A DNA stretch of 64,000 nt from Scatosoma sp045542595. GTDB lineage: Bacteria > Bacillota > Clostridia > Christensenellales > Borkfalkiaceae. The stretch is from positions 5,430-69,429 of the forward strand of contig JAZQLI010000026.1 in NCBI GenBank assembly GCA_045542595.1, in the 5' to 3' direction. Positions 43,108-51,094 of the stretch are shown piece after piece. The position numbers were made by a program, and so were the translations under genes. Every line of letters begins with the position of its first letter. Position 1 is the stretch's first letter. The notes beneath the pieces were generated by a model. It searched no databases, was not told the origin of the DNA, and saw only the letters and a list, made by a program, of their open reading frames with translations.

Positions 43108-44361
43108 ATGGATATTACGCTCACCACCGACCAAGAAAATGCGAAAAATTTAATAGTGGAATGGTTTTTACATACGGACGATAAAGTGTTCGTGTTGTCG
43201 GGGTATGCAGGTACGGGCAAAACGTTTTTAATTGATTATATCGTTCGTCAGGAGTTGCGTTTAAAAGCAGGGGAAGAAGCGGTGTTCGTTTCGCCGACGG
43301 GCAAAGCCGCTGCCAACCTTGTAAAAAACGGTACGGTAGCTGGTACGGTACATAGTTTAATTTATATGCGCGACGGGGACGATTTCGACGTGGACGAAAA
43401 CGGCGAAATTATCGAACGGAAAGAACTCACGTTTATCCGTCGTCCGTCCATTATGGAAAGCATTCGTTTGATAATCGTGGACGAAGCGTCTATGATTAAC
43501 GAAACGGTACTCACCGATTTATTGTCGTTTGGCGTAAAGTGTCTATTTTGTGGGGACGGTGCACAGCTTCCGCCCGTAAACGGTACGTGTCCGCTGATGG
43601 AAAATCCCCATTACACAATGACGGAAATCGTGCGGCAAGCGGCGGATAATCCCATTATTCGTGTGGCGACGATGGCGCGCGAAGGAAAGCGTATCGAATA
43701 CGGCAATTACGGCGATAGTGTGTGCGTGATAGGACGTAACGCCTTTCGCGGAGCGGAACGCAAACGCATTTTATTAAAAGCCGACCAAATTATTTGCGGG
43801 AGAAATAAAACGCGGAACGCACTCAACGAAGAACTGCGGCAATACAAAGGGATCGACGAAACGGAACAATTACCCGTGGAAGGGGAAAAGCTGATTTGTA
43901 CGTTGAACGATTGGGAAAAGCCGTTGGATAAGGACGAACGTTTTCATTTAGTCAACGGAATTATCGGCACGGCGACGGAAATCCAGCCGCAGGAAGACGG
44001 ATTGGCTACTATGCAATTTAAAGCGGATTTTATGGAAGAGAGCATACGCGTTCCGTTTGATACAGCCATTTTTACCGACGGAAAATATCGGCATTTGTAC
44101 GGAGAACGGGCGGTAACGCTGTCTAACGGCACGGTGGTGCACGAAGGGAATTTCGCACTGCTGCATAAATTGAAATCGGTCTCCGACGAACCCATTTGCC
44201 GTTTCGAATTCGCCTACGCCGTTACCTGTCATAAAGCACAGGGCTCAGAATTCGATTTCGTAGTAGTATTCGACGAAGGCTGGGCATTCAAAGAAGAACA
44301 AAACCGTTGGTTGTATACGGCAATCACGCGTGCAAAAGAAAAATTACTAATTATACGATAA
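43108..44361 (+). CDS. RecD-like superfamily 1B DNA helicase
   Basis: Walker A GYAGTGKT at residues 32-39, motif II VDEASM near 130, an SH3-like insert around 315-345, and C-terminal UvrD_C_2 motifs CHKAQGSEFD and YTAITRAKEKL. At 417 residues it lacks the long N-terminal domain of RecD2 and is closer in size to the phage T4 Dda helicase, so a 5'-to-3' helicase role in repair or replication restart is likely. No RecB or RecC homologue is adjacent. A TTG/GTG start further upstream cannot be excluded given the close promoter. Confidence 0.88.
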   Translation: MDITLTTDQENAKNLIVEWFLHTDDKVFVLSGYAGTGKTFLIDYIVRQELRLKAGEEAVFVSPTGKAAANLVKNGTVAGTVHSLIYMRDGDDFDVDENGEIIERKELTFIRRPSIMESIRLIIVDEASMINETVLTDLLSFGVKCLFCGDGAQLPPVNGTCPLMENPHYTMTEIVRQAADNPIIRVATMAREGKRIEYGNYGDSVCVIGRNAFRGAERKRILLKADQIICGRNKTRNALNEELRQYKGIDETEQLPVEGEKLICTLNDWEKPLDKDERFHLVNGIIGTATEIQPQEDGLATMQFKADFMEESIRVPFDTAIFTDGKYRHLYGERAVTLSNGTVVHEGNFALLHKLKSVSDEPICRFEFAYAVTCHKAQGSEFDFVVVFDEGWAFKEEQNRWLYTAITRAKEKLLIIR

Positions 44362-44372
44362 AGGACAAAGCT

Positions 44373-45215
44373 ATGCCCAAACAATTAACAAAAGTGCAAC
44401 AAATTGAGCGTTCTATTATTACAACCTATCGTAAAACGATATGGTCGCCGTTTATTTTGGCGGTGAAAAAGTACGCGCTTATTTCCGCAGGCGATAAAAT
44501 AGCCGTTTGCATTTCCGGCGGCAAAGACAGTATGCTGCTTGCGAAATTGATGCAACAGTTGCAACGGCATAGCGACGTTCCGTTCGAGTTGGTGTTTTTG
44601 GTAATGGACCCGGGTTACAATGCTAAAAACCGTGCAAAAATAGTAGAAAACGCCGCGCTTTTAGGCGTGCCGATTACGGTGTTTGAAAGCGACGTATTTG
44701 CCGCTTCGGAAACGGCGAACGAGCAGTCGCCTTGCTATTTGTGCGCCCGTATGCGCCGTGGACATTTATATGCAAAAGCAAAAGAACTCGGCTGTAATAA
44801 AATTGCGCTGGGGCATCATAAAAGCGACGTTATTGAAACGACGGTAATGGGTATGCTGTACGGCGGACAACTGCAAGGTATGCTGCCGCGTATTGCTAGT
44901 ACAAATTTTGAAGGAATGGAACTCATTCGTCCTATGTACTGTATTTTAGAAGAAGATATTTTGCGTTGGAAAGAATATAACAGCTTGCAATTTATCGCTT
45001 GTGCCTGTAAATTCACGCAAAAAACGACGGGTGGAGAAGAAGATTCCTTTTCGGCGCGTCGTCGGGTAAAGGAATGGATAGCTACGCTCAAAAAGGAAAA
45101 CCCCAACGTGGAAAATAATATATTCCAAAGCATTCATAACGTACAGTTGGATACGTTGGCTGAATACAAAACGGACGGGGTAAAACATAACTTTTTGGAT
45201 AAATTTTCTAAATAA
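44373..45215 (+). CDS. TtcA-family tRNA thiolation ATPase
   Basis: PP-loop ATPase with SGGKDS at residues 48-53. The CxxC of SPCYLC (about 115-118) and a third cysteine region ACACKF (about 208-212) match the Fe-S ligands of TtcA, which 2-thiolates C32 of tRNA. The family in Firmicutes includes paralogues with unproven tRNA targets. Length 280 residues. The ATG at 44373 follows AAAGGAC; an upstream extension overlapping the helicase gene is rejected. yabP follows 37 nt downstream but has its own SigE-like promoter. Confidence 0.85.
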   Translation: MPKQLTKVQQIERSIITTYRKTIWSPFILAVKKYALISAGDKIAVCISGGKDSMLLAKLMQQLQRHSDVPFELVFLVMDPGYNAKNRAKIVENAALLGVPITVFESDVFAASETANEQSPCYLCARMRRGHLYAKAKELGCNKIALGHHKSDVIETTVMGMLYGGQLQGMLPRIASTNFEGMELIRPMYCILEEDILRWKEYNSLQFIACACKFTQKTTGGEEDSFSARRRVKEWIATLKKENPNVENNIFQSIHNVQLDTLAEYKTDGVKHNFLDKFSK

Positions 45216-45226
45216 CGGCATACTTT
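45197..45226 (+). promoter_or_regulatory. SigE-like (mother-cell sporulation) promoter of yabP
   Basis: GGATAAAT (45197-45204) and CATACTTT (45219-45226), spaced by 14 bp, match the SigE -35 (GHATAnnT) and -10 (CATACAnT) patterns. Bacillus yabP is known to be SigE-controlled. The -35 lies inside the end of the TtcA gene. Confidence 0.7.
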
Positions 45227-45252
45227 TTTTGCCTATCGGCATAAGATAAGGT

Positions 45253-45507
45253 ATGCAAGAAAACAATAAACATTCAGTTGGTATCGAACAAAGGAAAACG
45301 ATAACGGTTAGCGGTGTGGAAAGCGTTACGGCGTTTTCGGAAGTGAAAATAGTGCTCACGCTTATCGGCGGCGAAAAAATGCACGTCGTTGGTACGGGCT
45401 TGAAAATAATCGGCTTTTCCAAAACCAGCGGCTCGTTTACCGCTGAAGGGAGTATTAGCGGCGTGTCATACGGCGGAAAAGGTTTCGCGGCGAAGTTGTT
45501 TAAATAA
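45253..45507 (+). CDS. yabP: Sporulation protein YabP
   Basis: An 84-residue beta-rich protein with the family features: ITVSGVESVTAFSE near the N-terminus, VVGTGLKIIGFSKTSG in the middle and SGVSYGG near the end. YabP is needed for spore envelope/cortex formation in Bacillus and is confined to spore-formers. Its stop overlaps the yabQ start by one base (TAATG). Upstream lies a SigE-like promoter. The related RNA-binding gene yabO and hup, often upstream in Bacilli, are not here. Confidence 0.93.
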   Translation: MQENNKHSVGIEQRKTITVSGVESVTAFSEVKIVLTLIGGEKMHVVGTGLKIIGFSKTSGSFTAEGSISGVSYGGKGFAAKLFK

Positions 45508-45881
45508 TGTCAAACGAATTTGGAGTATTTACCGTTTGCGTTGCCGTCGGATTTTTGATGGGGATTGTATACGAACCCTTTTGTCTTATTCGGCGTTTAT
45601 TTTGCCGAAAGGGCAAACGTATAGGGATAAGCATACTGACAGACGTACTGTTTTTTACACTCTTTGCCGTAGTTGCGGTATTTACGGCGTATGCGTTTCA
45701 ATTTCCGTCGTTTCGGGTATATATGTGGCTGGGGTATGCCGTCGGTGGGATAATATATTTAAAAAGTTTGCACAGAATACTTGCCTTTTTACAAATTATG
45801 TGTTATAATGAGATAACAAAATTGATAAAAAAGGCAAAAAAACGAGAAAAAACTCTTAAAAAAGAGGGAGAAACTATATGA
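45507..45881 (+). CDS. yabQ: Spore cortex biosynthesis protein YabQ
   Basis: A 124-residue membrane protein with about three helices (near 5-25, 45-65 and 70-90) and a strongly basic Lys-rich C-terminus. YabQ localises to the outer forespore membrane and is required for cortex formation in Bacillus. Overlaps yabP by one base and divIC by four. A vegetative-type promoter for divIC is embedded in its 3' half. Confidence 0.9.
   Translation: MSNEFGVFTVCVAVGFLMGIVYEPFCLIRRLFCRKGKRIGISILTDVLFFTLFAVVAVFTAYAFQFPSFRVYMWLGYAVGGIIYLKSLHRILAFLQIMCYNEITKLIKKAKKREKTLKKEGETI
45781..45809 (+). promoter_or_regulatory. Internal SigA-type promoter within yabQ, driving divIC
   Basis: TTGCCT (45781-45786) and TATAAT (45804-45809) with a 17-bp spacer, about 70 nt before divIC. 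It would let the division gene be expressed outside sporulation. Confidence 0.65.
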
Positions 45882-46132
45882 CGCAAGAAAAAGTGAGAAA
45901 AATAGTTACGGCGTGTGTCGTTGCGGCAACCACGCTACTCCTTGTTTTGCTTGCCGTTTTAATTTATCAATGGATAAGCTACGCAGTGCTTTGTAACCGT
46001 GTGGATAAATTGACGAAAGAAAACGCGGAGCTTACGCAAATTATTGAACAGAAAAAGAACGACTTAGAATATTACGAATCGGAAGCAGGTTTAGAAGTAA
46101 ACGCTTGGTTGCAAGGTTGGGTGCGTCCGTAA
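45878..46132 (+). CDS. divIC: DivIC/FtsB-family septum formation initiator
   Basis: An 84-residue bitopic protein: short cytoplasmic N-terminus, one membrane helix (about 10-33) and an extracytoplasmic coiled coil (about 38-68) with the TKENAELTQIIEQKKNDLEYY heptad pattern. DivIC forms the divisome complex with FtsL and DivIB. Position after yabP-yabQ is the conserved Firmicute order. The ATGA overlap with yabQ couples translation. Confidence 0.9.
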   Translation: MTQEKVRKIVTACVVAATTLLLVLLAVLIYQWISYAVLCNRVDKLTKENAELTQIIEQKKNDLEYYESEAGLEVNAWLQGWVRP

Positions 46133-46142
46133 GGGGTAAAAA

Positions 46143-47009
46143 ATGAAAAAATACGCCGTAATAGATATCGGCTCAAATTCCGTTCGCCTGATGTTTGTGG
46201 CGAACGGAAAAGTTTTATATAAGCGTTTAAACACCACTCGGTTGGGGGACGGTCTTGCACAAACGGGTGTTTTAAAAACGGAAGCGATAGTCCGTTCGGC
46301 AAACGCGGTAACTTCCTTTTTTGCGCAAGCGAAAAACGAGGGCGCGGAAGAAGTATTCGCATTTGCAACTGCGGCTGTACGCAGCGCGAAAAACGGACAG
46401 GATTTCGTGCAAGCGGTAAAAAACGGTTGCGGCTTACAAATAGAAGTCCTTTCGGGGGAAACGGAAGCGGAAATCGGTTTACTCGGTGCGCTTGGCGCAG
46501 AAAACGGCGCGGTGATAGACGTCGGCGGTGCAAGTACTGAGCTGGTAATGCAAAGCAGCGGAAAAATCGTTTATAAAAAGAGTGTGAACGTCGGCGTGGT
46601 ACGCTTAAAAGACGCTTGCGGCAATGAAAAAGCGTTGCTTGAAAACCGTTGCAAACAAGAAGTTGTGCAATTTTTAAACGCACCGAAAATTTCCAACATA
46701 TACGCAATCGGCGGCACGGCAACTACGCTTGCGGCACTGGCGCTGGGTTTACAACAATATTCGTCTAAAAAAGTAACGGGCAGTGCGCTTTCCTTGCAAA
46801 CCATGCAACGGTTGGTGGACGAACTGAGTAAAAAATCGGTAGAAGAAATTGCAGCAATGCCTTGCGTGTCCCAAGGTCGGGCGGACGTTTTAACGGGCGG
46901 CGCGATATGGTTATTGACGGTAATGCAAGCGTTGAGTTTGGACAAGCTGACTGTCAGTGATAGAGATAATTTAGAAGGCTACGCCGTGAAAAAGGGGTTA
47001 TCGGTATGA
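46143..47009 (+). CDS. Ppx/GppA-family phosphatase
   Basis: ASKHA-fold enzyme acting on polyphosphate or pppGpp. Phosphate-1 motif VIDIGSNSVRLM lies at residues 5-16, VIDVGGASTEL at about 124-134 and YAIGGTATTLAAL at about 189. At 288 residues it is the short form lacking the C-terminal HD-like domain of enteric Ppx. Directly downstream of divIC as in many Firmicutes, and overlapping the next gene by 4 nt. Confidence 0.88.
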   Translation: MKKYAVIDIGSNSVRLMFVANGKVLYKRLNTTRLGDGLAQTGVLKTEAIVRSANAVTSFFAQAKNEGAEEVFAFATAAVRSAKNGQDFVQAVKNGCGLQIEVLSGETEAEIGLLGALGAENGAVIDVGGASTELVMQSSGKIVYKKSVNVGVVRLKDACGNEKALLENRCKQEVVQFLNAPKISNIYAIGGTATTLAALALGLQQYSSKKVTGSALSLQTMQRLVDELSKKSVEEIAAMPCVSQGRADVLTGGAIWLLTVMQALSLDKLTVSDRDNLEGYAVKKGLSV

Positions 47010-48076
47010 AAAGAAAACTTTCCACTATCTACGCGGTAGTTTGTACGTTGTTGCTTGCAGGCGCGTTTGTACTCGTCTTTTATTTTGCTTGGAAAAGCGA
47101 CGACGTGGAAAACGTTATCGCGGTTTTGGCTGGGTTTGCTATCAGCTTATTTTTAGCTCCCGTTTTTCACGAGCTTGGGCATATTGCTTTTGCGGATATA
47201 ACCAAAATGCAAGTAATGTACGCGAAATTCTTTTGCTTTAAAATCGTAGTCAAAAACAAAAAATCCCGTCCGTACTTTGCTTCTCCGTTTGCGCCCGACG
47301 AAACGCAAGCCGTACCCAAAACGGGCGGCGATATGCGCCGTCGTGCGTCTTGGTATACGCTTGGCGGATTGATTTTTAGTAGCGGATTTTTTGCGGCGGT
47401 ACTTATCGCGGCTGTTATTTGTACCGCTGTAAACGCAACGAACTTCGCGCTTTGGGGTATGCTGCCTTACGCGGCGTATTTGTTGTTTTTAAATCTTGCT
47501 CCGTTAGAATATCCAAGCGGAAAAACGGATTCGTTGGTGTATTGCGGTATTCAAAGGGGGGAAGACGCGGAAAAAAATATGCTTGCCGCGATGGAAATTC
47601 AGGGCAATTTATATGCAGGGAAAAGCTATACGGAAATCGACGAAACCCTGTACTTTAACCAACCGCAGCTTTGCGAAGACGAGCCGCTTTTTGCCGTGAT
47701 GCTCGATTTACGCTATCGCTACTACTTAGAAAAAGAAGAATACGATAACGCGGCAGATTGTTTAAATCGCTTGGCAAACGCACAGGCGTATTTGCCGCAG
47801 GAAGAAGTGGAAAAACTCGCCGCCGAGCTTACGTATATGCACGCTTTGAAAGGAGATTTGCAAAGCGCGCAACAATGCGCAAAGCTTTGTGAAAAGTTCT
47901 TAAAAACGGAAACGGCAGTTGCCCGTCGAGTATTAGCGGCGTGCGCTTTTGCAGGTGGAAAAACGGACGAATGTTTACTCTTGAAAGAAAGCGCGGAAAA
48001 CTATTTGGAAAAAGAGTTGATAGCAGGGGTTGTCAAAGCGGAAAAAATATTGCTTTCGCGTATTTGTGCGGTATAA
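47006..48076 (+). CDS. M50-like membrane metallopeptidase homologue with C-terminal helical repeats
   Basis: A membrane helix (about 8-28), then FHELGHIAF containing the zinc motif HExxH at about 54-58 within the second helix, then two more helices (about 118-140 and 147-165) and NLAPLEYPSGKTD, resembling the third zinc-ligand loop LNLLPxxPxxDG of site-2 proteases. The last roughly 150 residues are helical and look like TPR-type repeats. I infer an intramembrane protease or chaperone-like relative; the LEYPSGKTD loop has an aspartate that could be the third ligand. Coupled by ATGA to the Ppx gene. Confidence 0.75.
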   Translation: MKRKLSTIYAVVCTLLLAGAFVLVFYFAWKSDDVENVIAVLAGFAISLFLAPVFHELGHIAFADITKMQVMYAKFFCFKIVVKNKKSRPYFASPFAPDETQAVPKTGGDMRRRASWYTLGGLIFSSGFFAAVLIAAVICTAVNATNFALWGMLPYAAYLLFLNLAPLEYPSGKTDSLVYCGIQRGEDAEKNMLAAMEIQGNLYAGKSYTEIDETLYFNQPQLCEDEPLFAVMLDLRYRYYLEKEEYDNAADCLNRLANAQAYLPQEEVEKLAAELTYMHALKGDLQSAQQCAKLCEKFLKTETAVARRVLAACAFAGGKTDECLLLKESAENYLEKELIAGVVKAEKILLSRICAV

Positions 48077-48119
48077 AAATGCGGGTAAACGGCAAACATA
48101 AGAAAGATAGGTGATAGAA

Positions 48120-49631
48120 ATGCAAAAACAAAAACAAAGCCAAAGAAAGGCAGGGATATTAATGCCCGTTTCTTCGTTGCCGTCCCCGTGCGGAATCGGT
48201 ACGCTCGGTCAAAACGCGTACAATTTTATCGACTGGTTGCATTCGGCAGGGATAAAAATTTGGCAGGTATTGCCGCTGCTCCCCACAGGGTTTGGCGATA
48301 GTCCGTATCAATCGTTTGCGTCCGACGCGCTCAATTATTATTTTATCGATTTTGCGCTTTTAGAAAAAGACGGATTGCTGGAAAACGCCGATTATGCACA
48401 AGTTAATTTTGGCGACGACGAACGCCGTGTAGACTACGGGAAACAGTTTGAAAATAAAGTAAAAATTTTAAGGAAAGCATTTGCGCGGTTTGATAAAAAT
48501 TCAGCGGAATGGTACTCTTTTTTACAAAGAGGAACATATGCCGATTTTGCTTTATTTATGTCTTTAAAAGTCCGCTTTTCGTATGCGCCTTGGGAAAGCT
48601 GGGACGAGCCCTTTCAAAACCCGGAAAGCGCAGCGGTGCAGTCGCATATAAAGGAATACGCTGATGAAATATTATTTTGGCAGTTTACGCAATTTTTGTT
48701 TTTGAAGCAATGGAATGCATTAAAAACATACGCCAACGAACAGGGCGTACAAATTATGGGGGATATGCCCATATACGTTGCGTACGATAGCGTGGAAACG
48801 TGGAAATACAGAAAACAGCTGTTCGTTACGGACGACGGCGGCAACGTTTCCTTGCGCGCAGGTGTACCGCCTGATGCCTTTTCGGAAGACGGTCAGTTTT
48901 GGGGGAATCCCGTATATGACTGGGAAAAACTCAAACAAGACGAATATCGTTGGTGGACTAACCGTTTTGCGTACGCGTTTTCCCTTTTCGATATCGTGCG
49001 TATCGACCATTTTCGCGCGTTCGACCGCTTTTACGTTATCCCTAAAGACGCGCAAACGGCAAAGGAAGGGGAATGGCAGGACGGGCCGAAAGCTGCAGTG
49101 TTTAAAGGCTTTGAAAACAGCAAAATTATCGCGGAAGATTTGGGTATCATTGACGACGGCGTGCGCGCGTTGTTAAAGCAAACGGGGTACCCAGGTATGA
49201 AAGTATTCGTGTTTGCGTTCGACGGCAATCCCGATAACGAGTATTTACCCGATAAATACGGTGAAAACTGCGTTGTGTATACGGGTACGCACGATAACGA
49301 ACCGTTGCGCGCTTTTTTGGAGAATATGGACGAAAAACAACGCAAGGCGTTTGAAACGGAGTTGGAAAAACAGTGTTTGCAAGCGGATGTGCCCTATTTA
49401 ACAGAAAATACGGAAATTGAATGCGAAACGATTATTCGCTTACTCTTTTCCACAAAAGCGAATACGGTAATCGTGCCGATGCAAGACGTACTTGCATTAG
49501 GAGAAGAAGCGCGGTTTAACGCTCCGTCTACCGTGTCGGGGGCAAACTGGACGTTCCGTTTTACGGAGAACGATTTAAAGAAACGAAAAGCCGCTTGGCT
49601 GAAAGAAATGTCGGAAGAATATAATAGATAA
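48120..49631 (+). CDS. malQ: 4-alpha-glucanotransferase (amylomaltase)
   Basis: GH77 disproportionating enzyme for maltodextrins. Diagnostic motifs: ILMPVSSLPSPCGIGTLG at the start, GDMPIYV, nucleophile region VRIDHFRAF, acid/base IAEDLG and YTGTHDNEP. Length 503 residues is normal. A GTG at 48111 is in frame, but the ATG at 48120 sits a few bases after AGGTG. It precedes a maltose-type ABC transporter, forming a maltodextrin-use locus, separated from it by a terminator. Confidence 0.96.
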   Translation: MQKQKQSQRKAGILMPVSSLPSPCGIGTLGQNAYNFIDWLHSAGIKIWQVLPLLPTGFGDSPYQSFASDALNYYFIDFALLEKDGLLENADYAQVNFGDDERRVDYGKQFENKVKILRKAFARFDKNSAEWYSFLQRGTYADFALFMSLKVRFSYAPWESWDEPFQNPESAAVQSHIKEYADEILFWQFTQFLFLKQWNALKTYANEQGVQIMGDMPIYVAYDSVETWKYRKQLFVTDDGGNVSLRAGVPPDAFSEDGQFWGNPVYDWEKLKQDEYRWWTNRFAYAFSLFDIVRIDHFRAFDRFYVIPKDAQTAKEGEWQDGPKAAVFKGFENSKIIAEDLGIIDDGVRALLKQTGYPGMKVFVFAFDGNPDNEYLPDKYGENCVVYTGTHDNEPLRAFLENMDEKQRKAFETELEKQCLQADVPYLTENTEIECETIIRLLFSTKANTVIVPMQDVLALGEEARFNAPSTVSGANWTFRFTENDLKKRKAAWLKEMSEEYNR

Positions 49632-49638
49632 ACCTATC

Positions 49639-49667
49639 ACCCTTAACTTGTTTGGTTAAGGGTTTTT
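49639..49667 (+). terminator. Terminator after malQ
   Basis: ACCCTTAAC-TTGTTTG-GTTAAGGGT, a perfect 9-bp stem, followed by TTTTTC. Confidence 0.85.
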
Positions 49668-49693
49668 CATTGCCATAAACCGTTGTTTTTTTG

Positions 49694-49722
49694 TTTACGC
49701 GAATAAAAACCGACAAGATAAA
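49694..49722 (+). promoter_or_regulatory. Possible promoter of the maltose transporter operon
   Basis: TTTACG (49694-49699) and GATAAA (49717-49722) with a 17-bp spacer are a weak match, as expected for a gene needing activation. The adjacent TTTACGCGAATAAA is a partial dyad with a central CG, reminiscent of LacI-family sites, but imperfect. Confidence 0.35.
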
Positions 49723-49774
49723 GAACACTAAAAGAAAAGGCGCTTCGAAAAACTTCGAGGCAAAGGAGAGAACT

Positions 49775-51064
49775 ATGAAAAGACAGGGAAAGGCTTTATG
49801 TTTGGCGTTGGCAGCGTGTAGTGTGCTTGGCGCGACAGGTTGTAGTTGTATGGGTGAAAGCGACGGTAGTGTAAAACTCACTGTTTGGGTATCGGAAGCG
49901 GACCGCGCGTTTGCAAGGTCTGTCGCGGAAGCATTCAAAGCGGCGCACCCCGATAAAAAATACAATATCGTCGTGGATATTCAAGGCGAAAACGACGTGG
50001 CAATCCGCGTTTTAAACGACGTGGAAAACGCGGCGGATGTATATTCGTATTCTAACGATCAGTTGAGTACGCTTTTAAACGGGGATGCACTTGCGCAAAT
50101 TGCAGGGGAGCGGTTAAACCGCGTTAAGGAAGCGAATTCAGACGAATCTATCGATTCGGCAACGATGACAGTAAAAGGGCAAACGGGAGTATACGGTATG
50201 CCGTATACGGATAATACTTTCTTTTTATATTACAATAAATCGGTTTTAAGCGAAACGGACGTGCAAACGGTAGACGGCATTTTAGCAAAATGCAGTGAAA
50301 ATAAACAGTTTGCCTATCCTATGACGGACGGTTGGTATACTTCGGCGTTCTATTTCGGTAAAAATTTAGGCTACGACGTGAAATATGACGACAATCTTGC
50401 AGAAACGTCTATCACTTGTAATTTCGATAATCAAACGGGTGTTGCAGTAACGCAAGCGATGTGGCAACTCGTGCAAGATAAACGCTTTAAAGCGGATGCA
50501 AACGATTCGAAAATCACCGCAGGGTTCAACGACGGTACGGTGGTGGCTGCCGTTTCGGGGATTTGGAATAAAAACACTATTCAAGGGTATTTAGGGGATA
50601 ATTTTGCGGCAGCAAAATTGCCCACGTATACCTTTAAAAAAGGCACGTCGGAAGAAGAACAAGTACAGCTTGTCTCTTTTGCAGGATATAAACTTATGGG
50701 CGTGAATAACTATTCCAAAAATAAAACGGACGCAATGGATTTTGCGGAATTCTACACCAACAAAGAAAATCAAATAAAGCATTTTGAACAGCGCGGATTC
50801 GTGCCGACGGACGAAGGAGCGCGTGCCGACGAAAAGGTGCAAGCGGATATTTGCGCGAAAGCAATTACCGCACAGCTTGGGCACAGTAAAACGCAAAAAG
50901 GCGTGCCTTCGACGCTTTGGACGCCAATGATAGGGCTTGGCTCGGCAATGATTACGGGCGCGCAAAACGGTAATTTTGATTTGCAGGCACAATTAAAAGC
51001 GTGCGTTGACGGCATTGAAAAGCAAGCAACGACAAACAATTCTAACAATTCTTCGCAAAAATAA
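49775..51064 (+). CDS. Maltose/maltodextrin-type ABC transporter substrate-binding lipoprotein
   Basis: Signal peptide with lipobox LGATGC (C24) followed by a Ser/Gly-rich linker and an extracellular solute-binding family 1 domain beginning KLTVWVSEAD, with GMPYTDNTFFLYYNKS as the usual hinge region. Length 429 residues. The ATG at 49775 has AAAGGAGAG before it; the 28 upstream codons are not coding. Neighbouring MalF/MalG-like permeases and MalQ make maltodextrin the best substrate guess. The protein ends in an Asn/Ser-rich tail. Confidence 0.9.
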   Translation: MKRQGKALCLALAACSVLGATGCSCMGESDGSVKLTVWVSEADRAFARSVAEAFKAAHPDKKYNIVVDIQGENDVAIRVLNDVENAADVYSYSNDQLSTLLNGDALAQIAGERLNRVKEANSDESIDSATMTVKGQTGVYGMPYTDNTFFLYYNKSVLSETDVQTVDGILAKCSENKQFAYPMTDGWYTSAFYFGKNLGYDVKYDDNLAETSITCNFDNQTGVAVTQAMWQLVQDKRFKADANDSKITAGFNDGTVVAAVSGIWNKNTIQGYLGDNFAAAKLPTYTFKKGTSEEEQVQLVSFAGYKLMGVNNYSKNKTDAMDFAEFYTNKENQIKHFEQRGFVPTDEGARADEKVQADICAKAITAQLGHSKTQKGVPSTLWTPMIGLGSAMITGAQNGNFDLQAQLKACVDGIEKQATTNNSNNSSQK

Positions 51065-51094
51065 ACGTTTTAAAAGGGGAAAGGAGAGCTCGAT

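Noticed and set aside
49694..49707. Catabolite-responsive element or LacI operator before the maltose transporter
   Set aside because: TTTACGCGAATAAA is only a partial dyad and differs from the cre consensus at several positions, so it is mentioned but not called.
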